The notes under the pieces: generated by a model
The model's database searches: none
What the model was told of the DNA's origin: nothing
The model's input: only the letters and a program-made list of their open reading frames with translations
From: Sphingomonas panni
GTDB lineage: Bacteria; Pseudomonadota; Alphaproteobacteria; Sphingomonadales; Sphingomonadaceae
Length of the DNA: 64,000 bases
Assembly: GCF_022664435.1 (NCBI RefSeq)
Contig: NZ_JAKREU010000007.1
Coordinates: 186,001-250,000, forward strand
Reading direction: 5' to 3'
Part shown: piece by piece, positions 12,082 through 23,610 of the stretch
Numbering within the stretch: position 1 is the first letter of the stretch
Layout: each line of letters begins with the position of its first letter
Made by a program: the position numbers and the translations under genes

Positions 12082-12206
12082 CGCGCCGCTCCAAAGTTCA
12101 CGAAGTTCACACTCGTGCGCAATGCGTGCGGTGCGCGACCTCGGCCGGGGGACGACGCCGCCCGCCGATGGTCTGCCACGGCGGGCGGGTTGTAGGAAAG
12201 GGTCAT
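12078..12206 (-). CDS. Possible 42-residue ORF linking the DUF3088 gene and mccA
   Basis: A minus-strand frame begins with an ATG at 12206 that overlaps the stop of the DUF3088 gene (ATGA) and ends in a TGA overlapping the mccA start (ATGA). It encodes 42 residues, Ala/Pro/Arg-rich in the middle and ending SVNFVNFGAAR. The sequence looks low in complexity and I do not recognise it. The double overlap is what would be expected of a translated link or leader in an operon, but a chance open frame in high-GC DNA is quite possible. Confidence 0.35.
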
Positions 12207-13129
12207 GGATGCGCCTCCGGGAAACCGTGACGGACGTGCAGCGCGTGAAGCAGCCCCTTGAGATCGCTTACGAAATAGGTTCCGTCATGCCGCCCGTCGG
12301 CCAGCGCCGGATCGGCGTTGGCGCTGAGGACCAGCAGCGGGAGGTTCTGGTGTGCCTCGCCGACCACCGCGATCACCTGTTCGCGCGGGCGGGAATAGGG
12401 GATGCGGATGACCTCCAGCATCGTCGCCTTGTCCGGGAAACGCGCCAGCAGTCCGTCGACGGTGATGCAGTCGCGGCAATAGAAGGTCCGGTCGGGATAG
12501 GCCGGGTCGGTGAAGCTCGGGTCGAGCAGGTAGAGGCGGTCGCGCATGGGCTGTTCCGTGGGCAGGGCGTCGCGGTCGGGATCGGTCGCGAGGCGGTCGG
12601 AGGTCGGGATCGGGCGGTCGGGGTCGATCCGCGCGCCCATCAGGGCGGCGGCGGCGAGCGCGAGGTCGCGGGCGCTGACCTCCGCCGGGGTGGCCGGCGG
12701 CGGTTGCAGCGGATCGGCGATGGCAGCGCGGGCGGTGGCGGGATCGGCGGCGAAGGCGGCAGTCAGCGCCCGCGCGACCGCTTCGGGAAGCGGGGTGGTC
12801 GGGTTGGCCACGTCCGCAGTGCCGGGCATGGGGGGCGCGGTCGGTGAGGTCGCCTGCCCGGTCGGCTGCGGATGCGCGGCGAGTTGCGCCTCCACTTCCG
12901 CGGTTACGCGGGCGACGGTCGCGATGAAGCTGGACAGTGCCGTGCCCGGCGGCAGGCTGGCGATGGCGCGGGTAACCATCGCCACGATCGCGTCATAGGC
13001 GACGGTGTCGACGCCGAGCGCGGTCGTCGGGGTGGCGGGCGCGGCCGGGGGTTGGGGCTTGCCGGGGGTGACGCCGACGTCCTGCGGGCCGGGCGGGCGG
13101 ATGGGGGGCAGGCCGGAGATGCTGGTCAT
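12203..13129 (-). CDS. DUF3088 protein with long Ala/Pro-rich N-terminal extension
   Basis: 308 residues from ATG 13129, which follows a strong Shine-Dalgarno (GGGGAAGGGG on the minus strand). Residues about 1-190 are Ala/Pro/Thr-rich with a helical stretch (AIVAMVTRAIASLPPGTALS) and no recognised domain. The last 115 residues begin MRDRLYLLDPSFTDPAYP and match DUF3088, with a CxxC motif (YCRDC) near residue 215 and NLPLLVL later, which would fit a thioredoxin-like fold. DUF3088 proteins I know of are short (about 110-120 residues), so this is either a fusion or the true start is the internal ATG near 12548. It sits between mccB and mccA inside the leucine operon; any link to that pathway is unknown. 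Confidence 0.65.
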   Translation of the reverse strand: MTSISGLPPIRPPGPQDVGVTPGKPQPPAAPATPTTALGVDTVAYDAIVAMVTRAIASLPPGTALSSFIATVARVTAEVEAQLAAHPQPTGQATSPTAPPMPGTADVANPTTPLPEAVARALTAAFAADPATARAAIADPLQPPPATPAEVSARDLALAAAALMGARIDPDRPIPTSDRLATDPDRDALPTEQPMRDRLYLLDPSFTDPAYPDRTFYCRDCITVDGLLARFPDKATMLEVIRIPYSRPREQVIAVVGEAHQNLPLLVLSANADPALADGRHDGTYFVSDLKGLLHALHVRHGFPEAHP

Positions 13130-13194
13130 GCTTCCCCTTCCCCACGCCAAGCGTACCCCGGCAGTGGCGAAACCTTCGCAGACCAACCCAATCC

Positions 13195-13284
13195 GTACCC
13201 CGGCGAAGGCCGGGGTCCAGTTGCGGGTCGGGTGCGGTTATGCGGGAAGGTCACCCAACTGGGCCCCGGCCTTCGCCGGGGTAC
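13195..13284. repeat. Palindromic repeat pair, family C
   Basis: Two inverted copies of a short unit (GTACCCCGGCGAAGGCCGGG and its complement) face each other with a spacer of about 35 bp. Each unit is itself a small hairpin. The same family recurs at 48056-48147. It occupies the gap between mccB and the DUF3088 gene. Confidence 0.8.
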
Positions 13285-13323
13285 ATCCAGTTTGCTGGGT
13301 AAGGCTCCGCCCCACGCGACCGC

Positions 13324-13408
13324 GTACCCTCGCGCAGGCGGGGGTCCAGGGTTGCCTAAGACCGACGTCGGCCTGCTTGGCTCTGGATCCCCGCCTGCGC
13401 GGGGATAC
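13324..13408. repeat. Palindromic repeat pair, family D
   Basis: A unit reading GTACCCTCGCGCAGGCGGGG faces an inverted copy ending CCTGCGCGGGGATAC, with about 35 bp between. A related pair lies at 33055-33146. The whole 13130-13433 gap (304 bp) is filled by this pair and the family C pair; I see no gene in it. Confidence 0.75.
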
Positions 13409-13433
13409 GGTTGGGAGGCGGAGCGTGTCGCCA

Positions 13434-15029
13434 TCACATCCGGAAGATGCCGAACTGCGCCCGATCCGCAATCGGTGCATTCAGCGTCGCCGACAGCGCG
13501 AGGCCCAGCACGTCGCGGGTCTGTTCGGGCAGGATCACGCCGTCGTCCCACAGGCGGGCGGTGGCATACCACGGGCTGCCCTCGGCCTCATAGCGGTCGC
13601 GGACGGGGGCCTTGAACGCCTCGGCCTGCTCCGGCGTCCAGCTGTCGGCGTCGCGGTGGACGGTCGCCAGCACGCTCGCCGCCTGTTCGCCGCCCATCAC
13701 CGAAATGCGGCTGTTGGGCCAGGTGAACAGGAAGCGCGGGGAATAGGCGCGGCCGCACATGCCGTAATTGCCGGCACCGAAGCTGCCGCCGATCAGCACG
13801 GTGAGCTTGGGCACCTGCGCGGTCGCCACCGCGGTCACCAGCTTCGCGCCGTGCTTGGCGATCCCCTCCGCCTCATATTTCCCGCCGACCATGAAGCCGG
13901 AGATGTTCTGGAGGAAGAGGAGCGGCGTGCGGCGCTGGCAGGCGAGTTCGATGAAATGCGCGCCCTTCTGCGCGCTTTCGGAGAACAGCACGCCGTTGTT
14001 GGCGAGGATCGCAACCGGCATCCCCCAGATGCGGGCGAAACCGCAGACGAGGGTCGTGCCGTAGAGCGGCTTGAATTCATGCAGTTCCGATCCGTCGACC
14101 AAGCGGGCGATGACCTCGCGCACGTCATAGGGCGCGCGGACGTCGGTGGGGATGATGCCGGCAAGGTCGGCCGGATCGTGCAGCGGCGGGCGCGGTTCGG
14201 CCAGCGCCATCTCCGCGCGGCGCGGCGGTGGCAGGGTCGCGACGATGTCGCGCACGATCAGCAGCGCCTGTTCGTCGTCCTCCGCCACATGATCGACCAC
14301 ACCCGACTTGCGGCCATGGGTATCGGCCCCGCCCAGTTCCTCGGCACTGATGACCTCGCCGGTCGCGGCCTTGACCAAAGGCGGGCCGGCAAGGAAGATC
14401 GTGCCCTGGTTGCGCACGATCACCGTTTCGTCGGACATGGCGGGGACATAGGCACCGCCGGCGGTGCAGCTGCCCAGCACGCAGGCGATCTGCGCTATGC
14501 CCTTCGCCGACATCGTCGCCTGGTTGAAGAAGATGCGGCCGAAATGGTCGCGGTCGGGAAAGACCTCGGCCTGATGCGGCAGGTTCGCGCCGCCGCTGTC
14601 GACCAGATAGATGCACGGCAGATGGTTTTCGGTCGCGATCTCCTGTGCGCGGAGATGCTTCTTGACCGTCATCGGGAAGTAGGCGCCGCCCTTTACCGTC
14701 GGGTCGTTGGCGACGATCATCACCTGCCGGCCATGGACCTGCCCCACGCCGGCAATGACGCCCGCCGCCGGGGCCTCGTCGCCATACATGCCATTCGCCG
14801 CCAGCGCGCCGACTTCGAGGAACGGCGATCCGGCATCGAGGACGCGGTGGATGCGGTCGCGGGGCAGCAGTTTCCCACGGGAAACATGACGCTCGCGGCT
14901 GCGCTCCGGCCCGCCCAGCGCGGTCGTCGCGATCCGCTGGCGCAGCTCGTCGGCCAGCGCGGCATTATGCGCGGCATTGGCGGCGAAACCGTCCGAGTTC
15001 CGGTCGATCAGGCTCGGCAGCACCGTCAT
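13434..15029 (-). CDS. mccB: 3-methylcrotonyl-CoA carboxylase, carboxyltransferase beta subunit
   Basis: 531 residues, the usual length for MccB/LiuB. It opens [15 protein letters not shown] and shows the two halves of a carboxyltransferase: the N-half with [20 protein letters not shown] and [20 protein letters not shown], and the C-half with [20 protein letters not shown] and [16 protein letters not shown]. The SGGANLPxQ and GxxxxEGIxKxGAK elements are typical of methylcrotonyl-CoA carboxylases. It transfers CO2 from the biotin of MccA to 3-methylcrotonyl-CoA. The ATG overlaps the isovaleryl-CoA dehydrogenase stop (ATGA). A gap with two palindromic repeat pairs follows. Confidence 0.93.
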   Translation of the reverse strand: MTVLPSLIDRNSDGFAANAAHNAALADELRQRIATTALGGPERSRERHVSRGKLLPRDRIHRVLDAGSPFLEVGALAANGMYGDEAPAAGVIAGVGQVHGRQVMIVANDPTVKGGAYFPMTVKKHLRAQEIATENHLPCIYLVDSGGANLPHQAEVFPDRDHFGRIFFNQATMSAKGIAQIACVLGSCTAGGAYVPAMSDETVIVRNQGTIFLAGPPLVKAATGEVISAEELGGADTHGRKSGVVDHVAEDDEQALLIVRDIVATLPPPRRAEMALAEPRPPLHDPADLAGIIPTDVRAPYDVREVIARLVDGSELHEFKPLYGTTLVCGFARIWGMPVAILANNGVLFSESAQKGAHFIELACQRRTPLLFLQNISGFMVGGKYEAEGIAKHGAKLVTAVATAQVPKLTVLIGGSFGAGNYGMCGRAYSPRFLFTWPNSRISVMGGEQAASVLATVHRDADSWTPEQAEAFKAPVRDRYEAEGSPWYATARLWDDGVILPEQTRDVLGLALSATLNAPIADRAQFGIFRM

Positions 15030-16186
15030 TGTGCGCGCGTCCCCTCGCCCAGCAATTCGCGACCGATCAGCATCCGACGAACTTCGTTGGTACCCGCGCC
15101 AATGTCGAGCAGCTTCGCATCGCGGAAATAGCGCTCGACCGGCCAGTCCCGGGTGTACCCTGCCCCGCCCAGCGCCTGGATCGCGTCATTGGCGACCTTC
15201 ACCGCATTTTCCGACGCGAGCAGGATCGCGCCCGCCGCATCGTGGCGGGTGGTGCGGCCGGCGTCGCACGCCTTCGCCACGGCATAGACATACGCACGGG
15301 CGGAATTGAGCGCGACGGACATGTCGGCGATCTTGCCCTGCATCAGCTGGAACGCGCCGATCGGTTTGCCGAACTGCTTGCGCTCCGCGACATAGGGCAG
15401 GACGGTGTCGAGGCACGCCTGCATGATGCCCAGCTGAATGCCCGACAGCACGACGCGTTCGTAATCGAGGCCGCTCATCAGCACGCCGACGCCGCCGTTC
15501 AGCGGACCCATGACATTCTCATCGGGCACGAAACAGTCGTTGAAGACCAGCTCGGCAGTCGGCGAGCCGCGCATCCCCATCTTGTCGATCTTCTGCCCGA
15601 TCGAGAAACCGGCGAAATCCTTTTCGATCAGGAAGGCGGTGATCCCCTTCGATCCGGCGTCCGGCTGGGTCTTGGCATAGACGACCAGCGTCGCGGCATA
15701 GGGGGCGTTGGTGATCCAGAATTTGGTGCCGTTCAGCCGCCAGCCGCCATCGACCTTGTCGGCGCGCAGCTTCATCGAGACGACGTCGGACCCGGCGCCG
15801 GCTTCGGACATAGCGAGCGATCCGACATGCTCGCCGCTGATGAGCTTCGGCAGATATTTCGCCTTTTGCTCGGGGTTTCCCCAGCGCGCGATCTGGTTAA
15901 CGCATAGGTTGGAATGCGCGCCATAGGACAGGCCGACCGAGGCGGAGGCCCGCGCCACTTCCTCACACGCGACGACATGTTCGAGATAGCCGAGGCCGAG
16001 GCCGCCATCTTCCTCCTTGACGGTGATGCCGTGCAGGCCGAGCGCGCCCATTTCGGGCCATAGCTCGATCGGGAAGCGGTCCTCCGCATCCACCGCCGCC
16101 GCGATCGGGGCGATCCGGTCGGCGGCAAAGCGCTGCGTGGTCTCGCGAATGGCATCGGCCATCTCGCCGAGCGCGAAATCGAGCAT
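15026..16186 (-). CDS. ivd: Isovaleryl-CoA dehydrogenase
   Basis: 386 residues, first gene of the leucine operon. The ATG at 16186 is preceded by GGAGAGAG at good spacing; the in-frame TTG 12 nt earlier is part of that ribosome site. Acyl-CoA dehydrogenase features in order: [40 protein letters not shown], the FAD-binding [27 protein letters not shown], and near the C-terminus [21 protein letters not shown] then [17 protein letters not shown]. These match isovaleryl-CoA dehydrogenases (LiuA/IVD). It oxidises isovaleryl-CoA to 3-methylcrotonyl-CoA and passes electrons to ETF. Confidence 0.93.
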   Translation of the reverse strand: MLDFALGEMADAIRETTQRFAADRIAPIAAAVDAEDRFPIELWPEMGALGLHGITVKEEDGGLGLGYLEHVVACEEVARASASVGLSYGAHSNLCVNQIARWGNPEQKAKYLPKLISGEHVGSLAMSEAGAGSDVVSMKLRADKVDGGWRLNGTKFWITNAPYAATLVVYAKTQPDAGSKGITAFLIEKDFAGFSIGQKIDKMGMRGSPTAELVFNDCFVPDENVMGPLNGGVGVLMSGLDYERVVLSGIQLGIMQACLDTVLPYVAERKQFGKPIGAFQLMQGKIADMSVALNSARAYVYAVAKACDAGRTTRHDAAGAILLASENAVKVANDAIQALGGAGYTRDWPVERYFRDAKLLDIGAGTNEVRRMLIGRELLGEGTRAQ

Positions 16187-16272
16187 GTCTCTCTCCAATG
16201 GTCCGGTCTGTGCCGGATCGTATCTGTCGTTACTATTAGGCCGGGTCAGGGGGTTAGCGCAAGCATGGCATC

Positions 16273-16355
16273 GTCACCCCGGGCTTGACCCGGGGTCCCG
16301 CTTCTTCTGCGGCCGGGGGTAGCAAGCGGGACCCCGGATCAAGTCCGGGGTGACG
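16273..16355. repeat. Palindromic repeat pair, family A
   Basis: A unit reading GTCACCCCGGGCTTGACCCG (continuing GGGTCCCGCTTC) faces an inverted copy that starts GCGGGACCCCGGATCAAGTC and ends GGGGTGAC. Related copies flank the GIY-YIG gene near 28.5-28.9 kb and lie at 32934-33015. It separates the isovaleryl-CoA dehydrogenase promoter from the end of the hydrolase gene. Confidence 0.85.
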
Positions 16356-16375
16356 AAGATGATAGGGTTTCGAAC

Positions 16376-17569
16376 TCACCGCAGTGCGCTGCCCATCGGG
16401 CCATCCAGACAACGCAGGACCGCGGCACGATCGAACGTCGCTGCGGCAGGCGTGTCCATCGGGGCGATGTCGACCGGGCGGCCGATCGCGACCGCGCCGA
16501 AGCGGCGGTCGGCCTGCCCCGCACAGCGTTTCGCGGCAGTCAGCAATTTGGGTGGCGTCGCCCAGCCTTCGTATGACAGGCGGAATGTGCCCCAATGGAT
16601 CGCGATACCCCGCGACGCGCCCAATCGGCCGAACACGTCGAGCGCATCGACCGGGCCGATATGCGCACCGCTGGCCATCTGGCCCGGCTGGAACCGGAAC
16701 GCGCCGATGGGGATCAGCGCGAGGCGGATCGGGCCGAGCGCCCTCGCCTCCTCCACCCACGTCCCATCGCCCATGCCGGTGTCGCCGGCGAAGAACAGAT
16801 TGCCACCGGGCAGTTCGACCACGAATGCCGACCACAGGGCGCGGTTGCGGTCGACGAACCAGCGGCTGGACCAGTGATGGTTGCGCACGACATGGACGGT
16901 CGCCCCGCCGATCCGCTCCGCCTGTCGCCAGTCGAGCGCGGTCGCCTCCATCCCCGCACCGCGCAGGATCGCGTCGTTGCCGAGGCTGGTGACGATGGCC
17001 GGGCGGTCGCGATCGTACAGCTTCTTCAGCGTCGACAGATCGAGATGGTCGTAATGATTGTGGCTGATGAGGATCAGATCGATCTTCGGCAGGTCGGCCA
17101 GCGCGATGCCGGGGGCCGCCACCCGCTTCGGACCGAAGCCGAACGGGCCGGCACGCTCGCTCCACACCGGATCGGTCAGGATGTTGAGGCCGGGCGTCTG
17201 CACCAGCACCGACGCATGGCCGATCCAGGTAACGCGCATCGGCGTGGCCGCGGGGTCGCGCGCCGGACGGGTAGCGGCGGGAAGTAGCTCGGCAGGTTTT
17301 GCGGGGGTCACCGGGACCCGCACCGGCCAGTCCGGGCGGCCGTCCGTGCCTGTCACCTGTTGCCAGAGATAATGGGCGCGGCCGCCGGTGGGGCGCGACG
17401 TATCCTCGCCATCGGGATTGAAGAAGCGCGCGCCATCGAAATGATCGCCCGCCACCCCCTGATAATAGATGCGATCGAGAAAGCGCGGGACGATCGTCAC
17501 GGCCAGACAGAGTGCCGCCATGATCCACACGCCGGTCCAGACCAGCCCCCTGACGATGCGCCCCATCAT
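16376..17569 (-). CDS. Membrane-anchored metallo-beta-lactamase-fold hydrolase
   Basis: About 397 residues from the ATG at 17569; longer in-frame starts at 17608 (ATG) and 17629 (GTG) cannot be excluded. An N-terminal hydrophobic helix ([15 protein letters not shown]) anchors or exports the protein. The metal-binding motif HNHYDHLD lies about 155 residues in, followed by [18 protein letters not shown] and a late AIHWGTF His. [10 protein letters not shown] and this motif order resemble the NAPE-PLD/UlaG-like branch of the superfamily. The substrate is unknown; a lipid or phosphodiester is a reasonable guess for a NAPE-PLD-like enzyme. It diverges from clpB. Confidence 0.82.
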   Translation of the reverse strand: MMGRIVRGLVWTGVWIMAALCLAVTIVPRFLDRIYYQGVAGDHFDGARFFNPDGEDTSRPTGGRAHYLWQQVTGTDGRPDWPVRVPVTPAKPAELLPAATRPARDPAATPMRVTWIGHASVLVQTPGLNILTDPVWSERAGPFGFGPKRVAAPGIALADLPKIDLILISHNHYDHLDLSTLKKLYDRDRPAIVTSLGNDAILRGAGMEATALDWRQAERIGGATVHVVRNHHWSSRWFVDRNRALWSAFVVELPGGNLFFAGDTGMGDGTWVEEARALGPIRLALIPIGAFRFQPGQMASGAHIGPVDALDVFGRLGASRGIAIHWGTFRLSYEGWATPPKLLTAAKRCAGQADRRFGAVAIGRPVDIAPMDTPAAATFDRAAVLRCLDGPMGSALR

Positions 17570-17608
17570 GCCCGAACGCGTTCCCCGAACAATCGATGCG
17601 ACCGGCAT

Positions 17609-17636
17609 CTTGTGTTGCTCATTTACCACACCATAT
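17609..17636 (+). promoter_or_regulatory. Candidate heat-shock (RpoH) promoter of clpB
   Basis: CTTG at 17609-17612 and CCATAT at 17631-17636 are separated by 18 bases, close to the alphaproteobacterial sigma-32 pattern (CTTG, about 17-18 bases, then a CNNATNT-type -10). The predicted transcript start would lie about 20 bases before the clpB ATG, next to its ribosome site AGGGGAG. Matched by eye only. Confidence 0.5.
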
Positions 17637-17664
17637 CGCCGACAACATCACAGGGGAGTATCCC

Positions 17665-20241
<2,577 letters not shown>

Positions 20242-20243
20242 CG

Positions 20244-20282
20244 AAAAAAGGGCGCCTCCCCCAAAAGGGAAGGCGCCCTTCA
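20244..20282. terminator. Hairpin terminator between clpB and a TonB receptor
   Basis: A stem formed by GGGCGCCTCCC and the complementary GGGAAGGCGCCC around an AAAA loop, with an A-run on the left flank and TT on the right. The A-run becomes a T-run for the minus strand, so the hairpin is best suited to ending the minus-strand receptor transcript but could serve clpB as well. Confidence 0.7.
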
Positions 20283-20300
20283 TCCTACGTATCTACTCGA

Positions 20301-23222
20301 TCAGAAACGGAACCGCGCACCGGCGGTGTAGCGGCGACCGAACAGATCGAAGTTCGGCGACGTTTCCAGACCGGTCGGGGTACCGAACGGCGTTCCCGGC
20401 AGATACTGCGGCTTCGTGTCGAACAGATTGTCGACGTTGAAGTAGAAAGTGAACGTCTTACCGACATCCTGGCTGATCTGAATGTTGTGCAGCCAATAAT
20501 CCTTGACGTCGTTCAGCGCGCGAACCGCAGGATCGTTGCTGATGAAGCCGTTCACGACAAATGGACCGCCGCTGGTGAAGGTCGACTGCCAGCTAAAGCC
20601 AGTGCCGTTCGTCTGATAGGTGGCACGAGCATTCAGGCGATGGGTCGAGGTGCCGGCGCCGAACGACCCTGCGAACTCGTCTTCGGGTGCCGACGGATCG
20701 GTCCGTGTCTTGTAGTCAAGCAGGTAGGTGTAGTTCGCAACAACGGACAGCAAATCCTCGCTCGACAGGCCCAACGGCTGCGAATAGCGCAGGCTGGCAT
20801 CCACACCCCGGACCTTGAACCCCGCGATGTTAATCAGTTGTGCGTTGACCGTCTGCAGATAGCCGGTCGACGCGAAACGGATGACGTTATCGCAATAGAC
20901 GCTTTGGCCGGTCGAGAGACACTTTTCGACCGTGTCCGACCGGTCCAGCGTCGAGATGGCACCGTCGACACGGATATCGAAATAATCGGCTGTGAACTGC
21001 AGGCCTCGCACGAACGCCGGCGTGTAGGTGAAGCCTGCCGTGATGGTCTTGGCGGTCTCTTCCTGCAGGTTGCGATTGCCGCCGACAAAGCCGTTGATGC
21101 CCTGAGTATCCGCCAGCGTATAGGCGAAGGTGCCGTTCGGGTTGGCGGCGAAGAACGCTGCGATGCCCGGAACGGTGCGGCAGGCTGCGTCGGTCGCCCC
21201 GGTCGAGGTACGGGTGATGCCATCGCAAGGATCGGTAACGCCCGCGAAGGTTTCCGACGGCGCGCTGAACAGTTCCGAGTTGTTCGGGGCACGGTTGGCC
21301 ACCGCGTAGCGACCGCGGAAGCGGAAGCCGTTAAACGGTTCCCATTCGGCACCCGCGTTCCAGCTGAGAACGCCACCGACCGTCGAGTAATCCGAATAAC
21401 GGATTGCGCCGGCGACACCCAGATATTTGAAGAACGGCCGATCGGAGAGCAGCGGCACGTTGAGTTCGCCGAAGACTTCGCGAACGTCCTGCGACCCGCG
21501 AAGATCGGGGATTTGGTTGCCCGAGTTGCCGCCGGTGTTGGTCAGCGCATCGAGGTCGTCGACCACGGATTCATACCGATATTCGACGCCAACGGCCAGA
21601 CCGACGCCTCCCGCGCCCAGATCGAACAGCGAGCTGTTCGAGATGGATGCCGTGACGACATGCTGTTCGTTGGTGATGTCTTCCGACTTCGGGATCACCG
21701 CCTGGACATAGGCGGCGGCACGGGGATCCGCGGTCCCGCGACCGAACAGGTTGATCGGGATACAGCCATTCGCACGCGCATCAGCGTCGCGGCAGATGAT
21801 GTCGACACCAACAACATTGCCGTTGCCAACCCGAATCGAGTCCAGCGACTGGCGATAGCGGGCGGTATCGATATCCTCGCTGGCGTTGAAGTCGTTCAGA
21901 TGCCCATAGACGTAGCTGACATCGTAGTTGAAGTCGGAGCCCAGATCGCCCCGGACACCGGCCACGGCACGCCAGGTGTTACGCTCGGCGCGGTTGCTGC
22001 GATCGAACACGTCATTCTGGCGACGACGGAAGCCGAGCGATGAGACGTTGTTGTTGGGATCGGCATCCGAGTTCGCAGCGGCAATCGCCTGCGCCACCGT
22101 CGTCGGGATGAACGCGTTGGTGATCGGAATACCGCCCGATGCATAGACGTCTGTGTTGGCGAGGGCGAACGGTTCGATCGAGGAGTTGGACGCCGTGCGA
22201 CCGAACGTCACTTCGGCATAGGCCTGCATGCCGCTGGTGACTTCGTAGTTGAAAATGCCGCTGACGAGATAGCGTTCCAACGGCACGGCGATACGACGCA
22301 GACCGTTACGGTTGAAGCCGAACTGCCCCGATTGATACCCGCTGAGCAGCGCCAGCGATCCGTCCGGACGATAGGAGAAGTTGTTGTTATTGCCCGGCAG
22401 CACACGAACCGACCCGCCATTTGCGCCGAGCAGCTGGAACTGGCCCTGCGGCGCGAACGAGCTGTACGAACCCGGACCGCAGACCAAATTGGCGCAGTCC
22501 TGCGACGAAATGGCCCGGTCAGCCGACTTGAGGCCGTTGTCCCGGTCGTAGGAGAAGTTGATCATGGCGTTGCCACGGTCATCCGCACCCCATTTGGTGC
22601 CGCCGGTCACGCTGATGAAATAACGCCCATTGTCTCCGCGTTCTGTCACACCGCCCTGCGCACGGACCTGTAGTCCTTCGAAGCTGTCACGCAGGATGAA
22701 GTTCACCACGCCCGCGATGGCGTCCGACCCATAGACCGCAGCCTGACCGCCCGTGATGTTGTCGACGCGCTCCAGGAAATCGGTCGGAATGTTGTTGATG
22801 TCGACAGCGGTATCGCCACCGAAGCCACCGACGAAACGGCGCCCGTTGACGAGGACGAGGGTACGGTTCGACCCGAGCCCACGAAGGTTCACGGTCGAGA
22901 TACCGGTGCCCGAGGTCAGGAAGTTCGTGTTGGTCCGGGTCGAGCCGATCGCGACCTGGGGCAATTCGTTCAGAATGTCCGAAACGTTCTGCGCGGCGCG
23001 CTGCAGGATTTGCGCGCTGTTGACCGTCGTGACGGGAACAGGCGAATCGATTTCGGGGCGCGCAATGCGCGATCCGGTCACGAGGATTTCCTTGTCCTCA
23101 CCTTCGCCGGCCTGCTGCCCGTCCGCGCTGGTCGCGTCCGGGGAGACCTGTGCCCATGCGGGCGTTGCGAAACCGATCATCAGTGTAGACGCGAGCAAGG
23201 CGACGCGAACGGTCTGCTTCAT
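20301..23222 (-). CDS. TonB-dependent receptor
   Basis: 973 residues. A Sec signal peptide (MKQTVRVALLASTLMIGFAT, cleavage after AWAQ) is followed by the TonB-box region EILVTGSRIARPE, a plug domain (to about residue 170, with VNLRGLGSNRTLVLVNGRR and YGSDAIAGVVNFIL) and a large beta barrel ending in RRYTAGARFRF, a terminal aromatic as outer-membrane porin-type barrels require. The ribosome site AAGGGGA precedes the ATG. It imports an unknown substrate across the outer membrane using TonB-ExbBD energy. No substrate genes lie beside it; a second receptor of the same subfamily follows on the same strand. Confidence 0.93.
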   Translation of the reverse strand: MKQTVRVALLASTLMIGFATPAWAQVSPDATSADGQQAGEGEDKEILVTGSRIARPEIDSPVPVTTVNSAQILQRAAQNVSDILNELPQVAIGSTRTNTNFLTSGTGISTVNLRGLGSNRTLVLVNGRRFVGGFGGDTAVDINNIPTDFLERVDNITGGQAAVYGSDAIAGVVNFILRDSFEGLQVRAQGGVTERGDNGRYFISVTGGTKWGADDRGNAMINFSYDRDNGLKSADRAISSQDCANLVCGPGSYSSFAPQGQFQLLGANGGSVRVLPGNNNNFSYRPDGSLALLSGYQSGQFGFNRNGLRRIAVPLERYLVSGIFNYEVTSGMQAYAEVTFGRTASNSSIEPFALANTDVYASGGIPITNAFIPTTVAQAIAAANSDADPNNNVSSLGFRRRQNDVFDRSNRAERNTWRAVAGVRGDLGSDFNYDVSYVYGHLNDFNASEDIDTARYRQSLDSIRVGNGNVVGVDIICRDADARANGCIPINLFGRGTADPRAAAYVQAVIPKSEDITNEQHVVTASISNSSLFDLGAGGVGLAVGVEYRYESVVDDLDALTNTGGNSGNQIPDLRGSQDVREVFGELNVPLLSDRPFFKYLGVAGAIRYSDYSTVGGVLSWNAGAEWEPFNGFRFRGRYAVANRAPNNSELFSAPSETFAGVTDPCDGITRTSTGATDAACRTVPGIAAFFAANPNGTFAYTLADTQGINGFVGGNRNLQEETAKTITAGFTYTPAFVRGLQFTADYFDIRVDGAISTLDRSDTVEKCLSTGQSVYCDNVIRFASTGYLQTVNAQLINIAGFKVRGVDASLRYSQPLGLSSEDLLSVVANYTYLLDYKTRTDPSAPEDEFAGSFGAGTSTHRLNARATYQTNGTGFSWQSTFTSGGPFVVNGFISNDPAVRALNDVKDYWLHNIQISQDVGKTFTFYFNVDNLFDTKPQYLPGTPFGTPTGLETSPNFDLFGRRYTAGARFRF

Positions 23223-23554
23223 AATTTTCGTTTCCCCTTAGCACCGTAACCATGGTGCAATGTTGAGAAACTAACGGTCCAAAAACTTGCGATGCAATCT
23301 GTTAAAGATGCCGGAACAATCAAAAGACGAGCAACGTGCTTTTTCGGTAACAGTGGCAACTACCCGATGTTGCACATCAGAAGTTTACAACCATCTGATT
23401 CAGCGAGACTATTAGGAATACTGCCATAATCAATATACCTGTATTGTGATTTTTCGATTTATGCACCGATAACCGGATGGTGAAGATCATTAGTGTTGCC
23501 GTATTATATCAGCAACACAATAATCGGTTTGGGTAGATGCAGGAAGGTGGACAC
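23223..23554. other. A+T-rich intergenic gap between two TonB receptors
   Basis: This stretch is visibly richer in A and T than anything else in the window. I see no open frame with coding character. It must carry the promoter of the receptor that starts at 23222, and the lower GC fits a promoter with upstream A/T-rich elements, for example around 23410-23520 where AATATAC and GTATTATATCAG occur. No clear operator was recognised. Confidence 0.6.
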
Positions 23555-23587
23555 AAGAAAAGGGCGCCCCGTTGCCGGAGCGCCCCA
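23555..23587 (-). terminator. Rho-independent terminator of the second TonB receptor
   Basis: Read on the minus strand, GGGCGCTCCG, a short loop and CGGGGCGCCC form a GC-rich stem followed by CTTTTC. It lies about 25 bp after the stop of the receptor gene ending at 23611. Confidence 0.8.
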
Positions 23588-23610
23588 CAGTTTCACCAAG
23601 GTCGGCGGGT

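Noticed and set aside
13195..13408. Clustered repeats considered as a CRISPR array
   Set aside because: There are only two different inverted pairs, with no regularly spaced direct repeats and no cas genes nearby.
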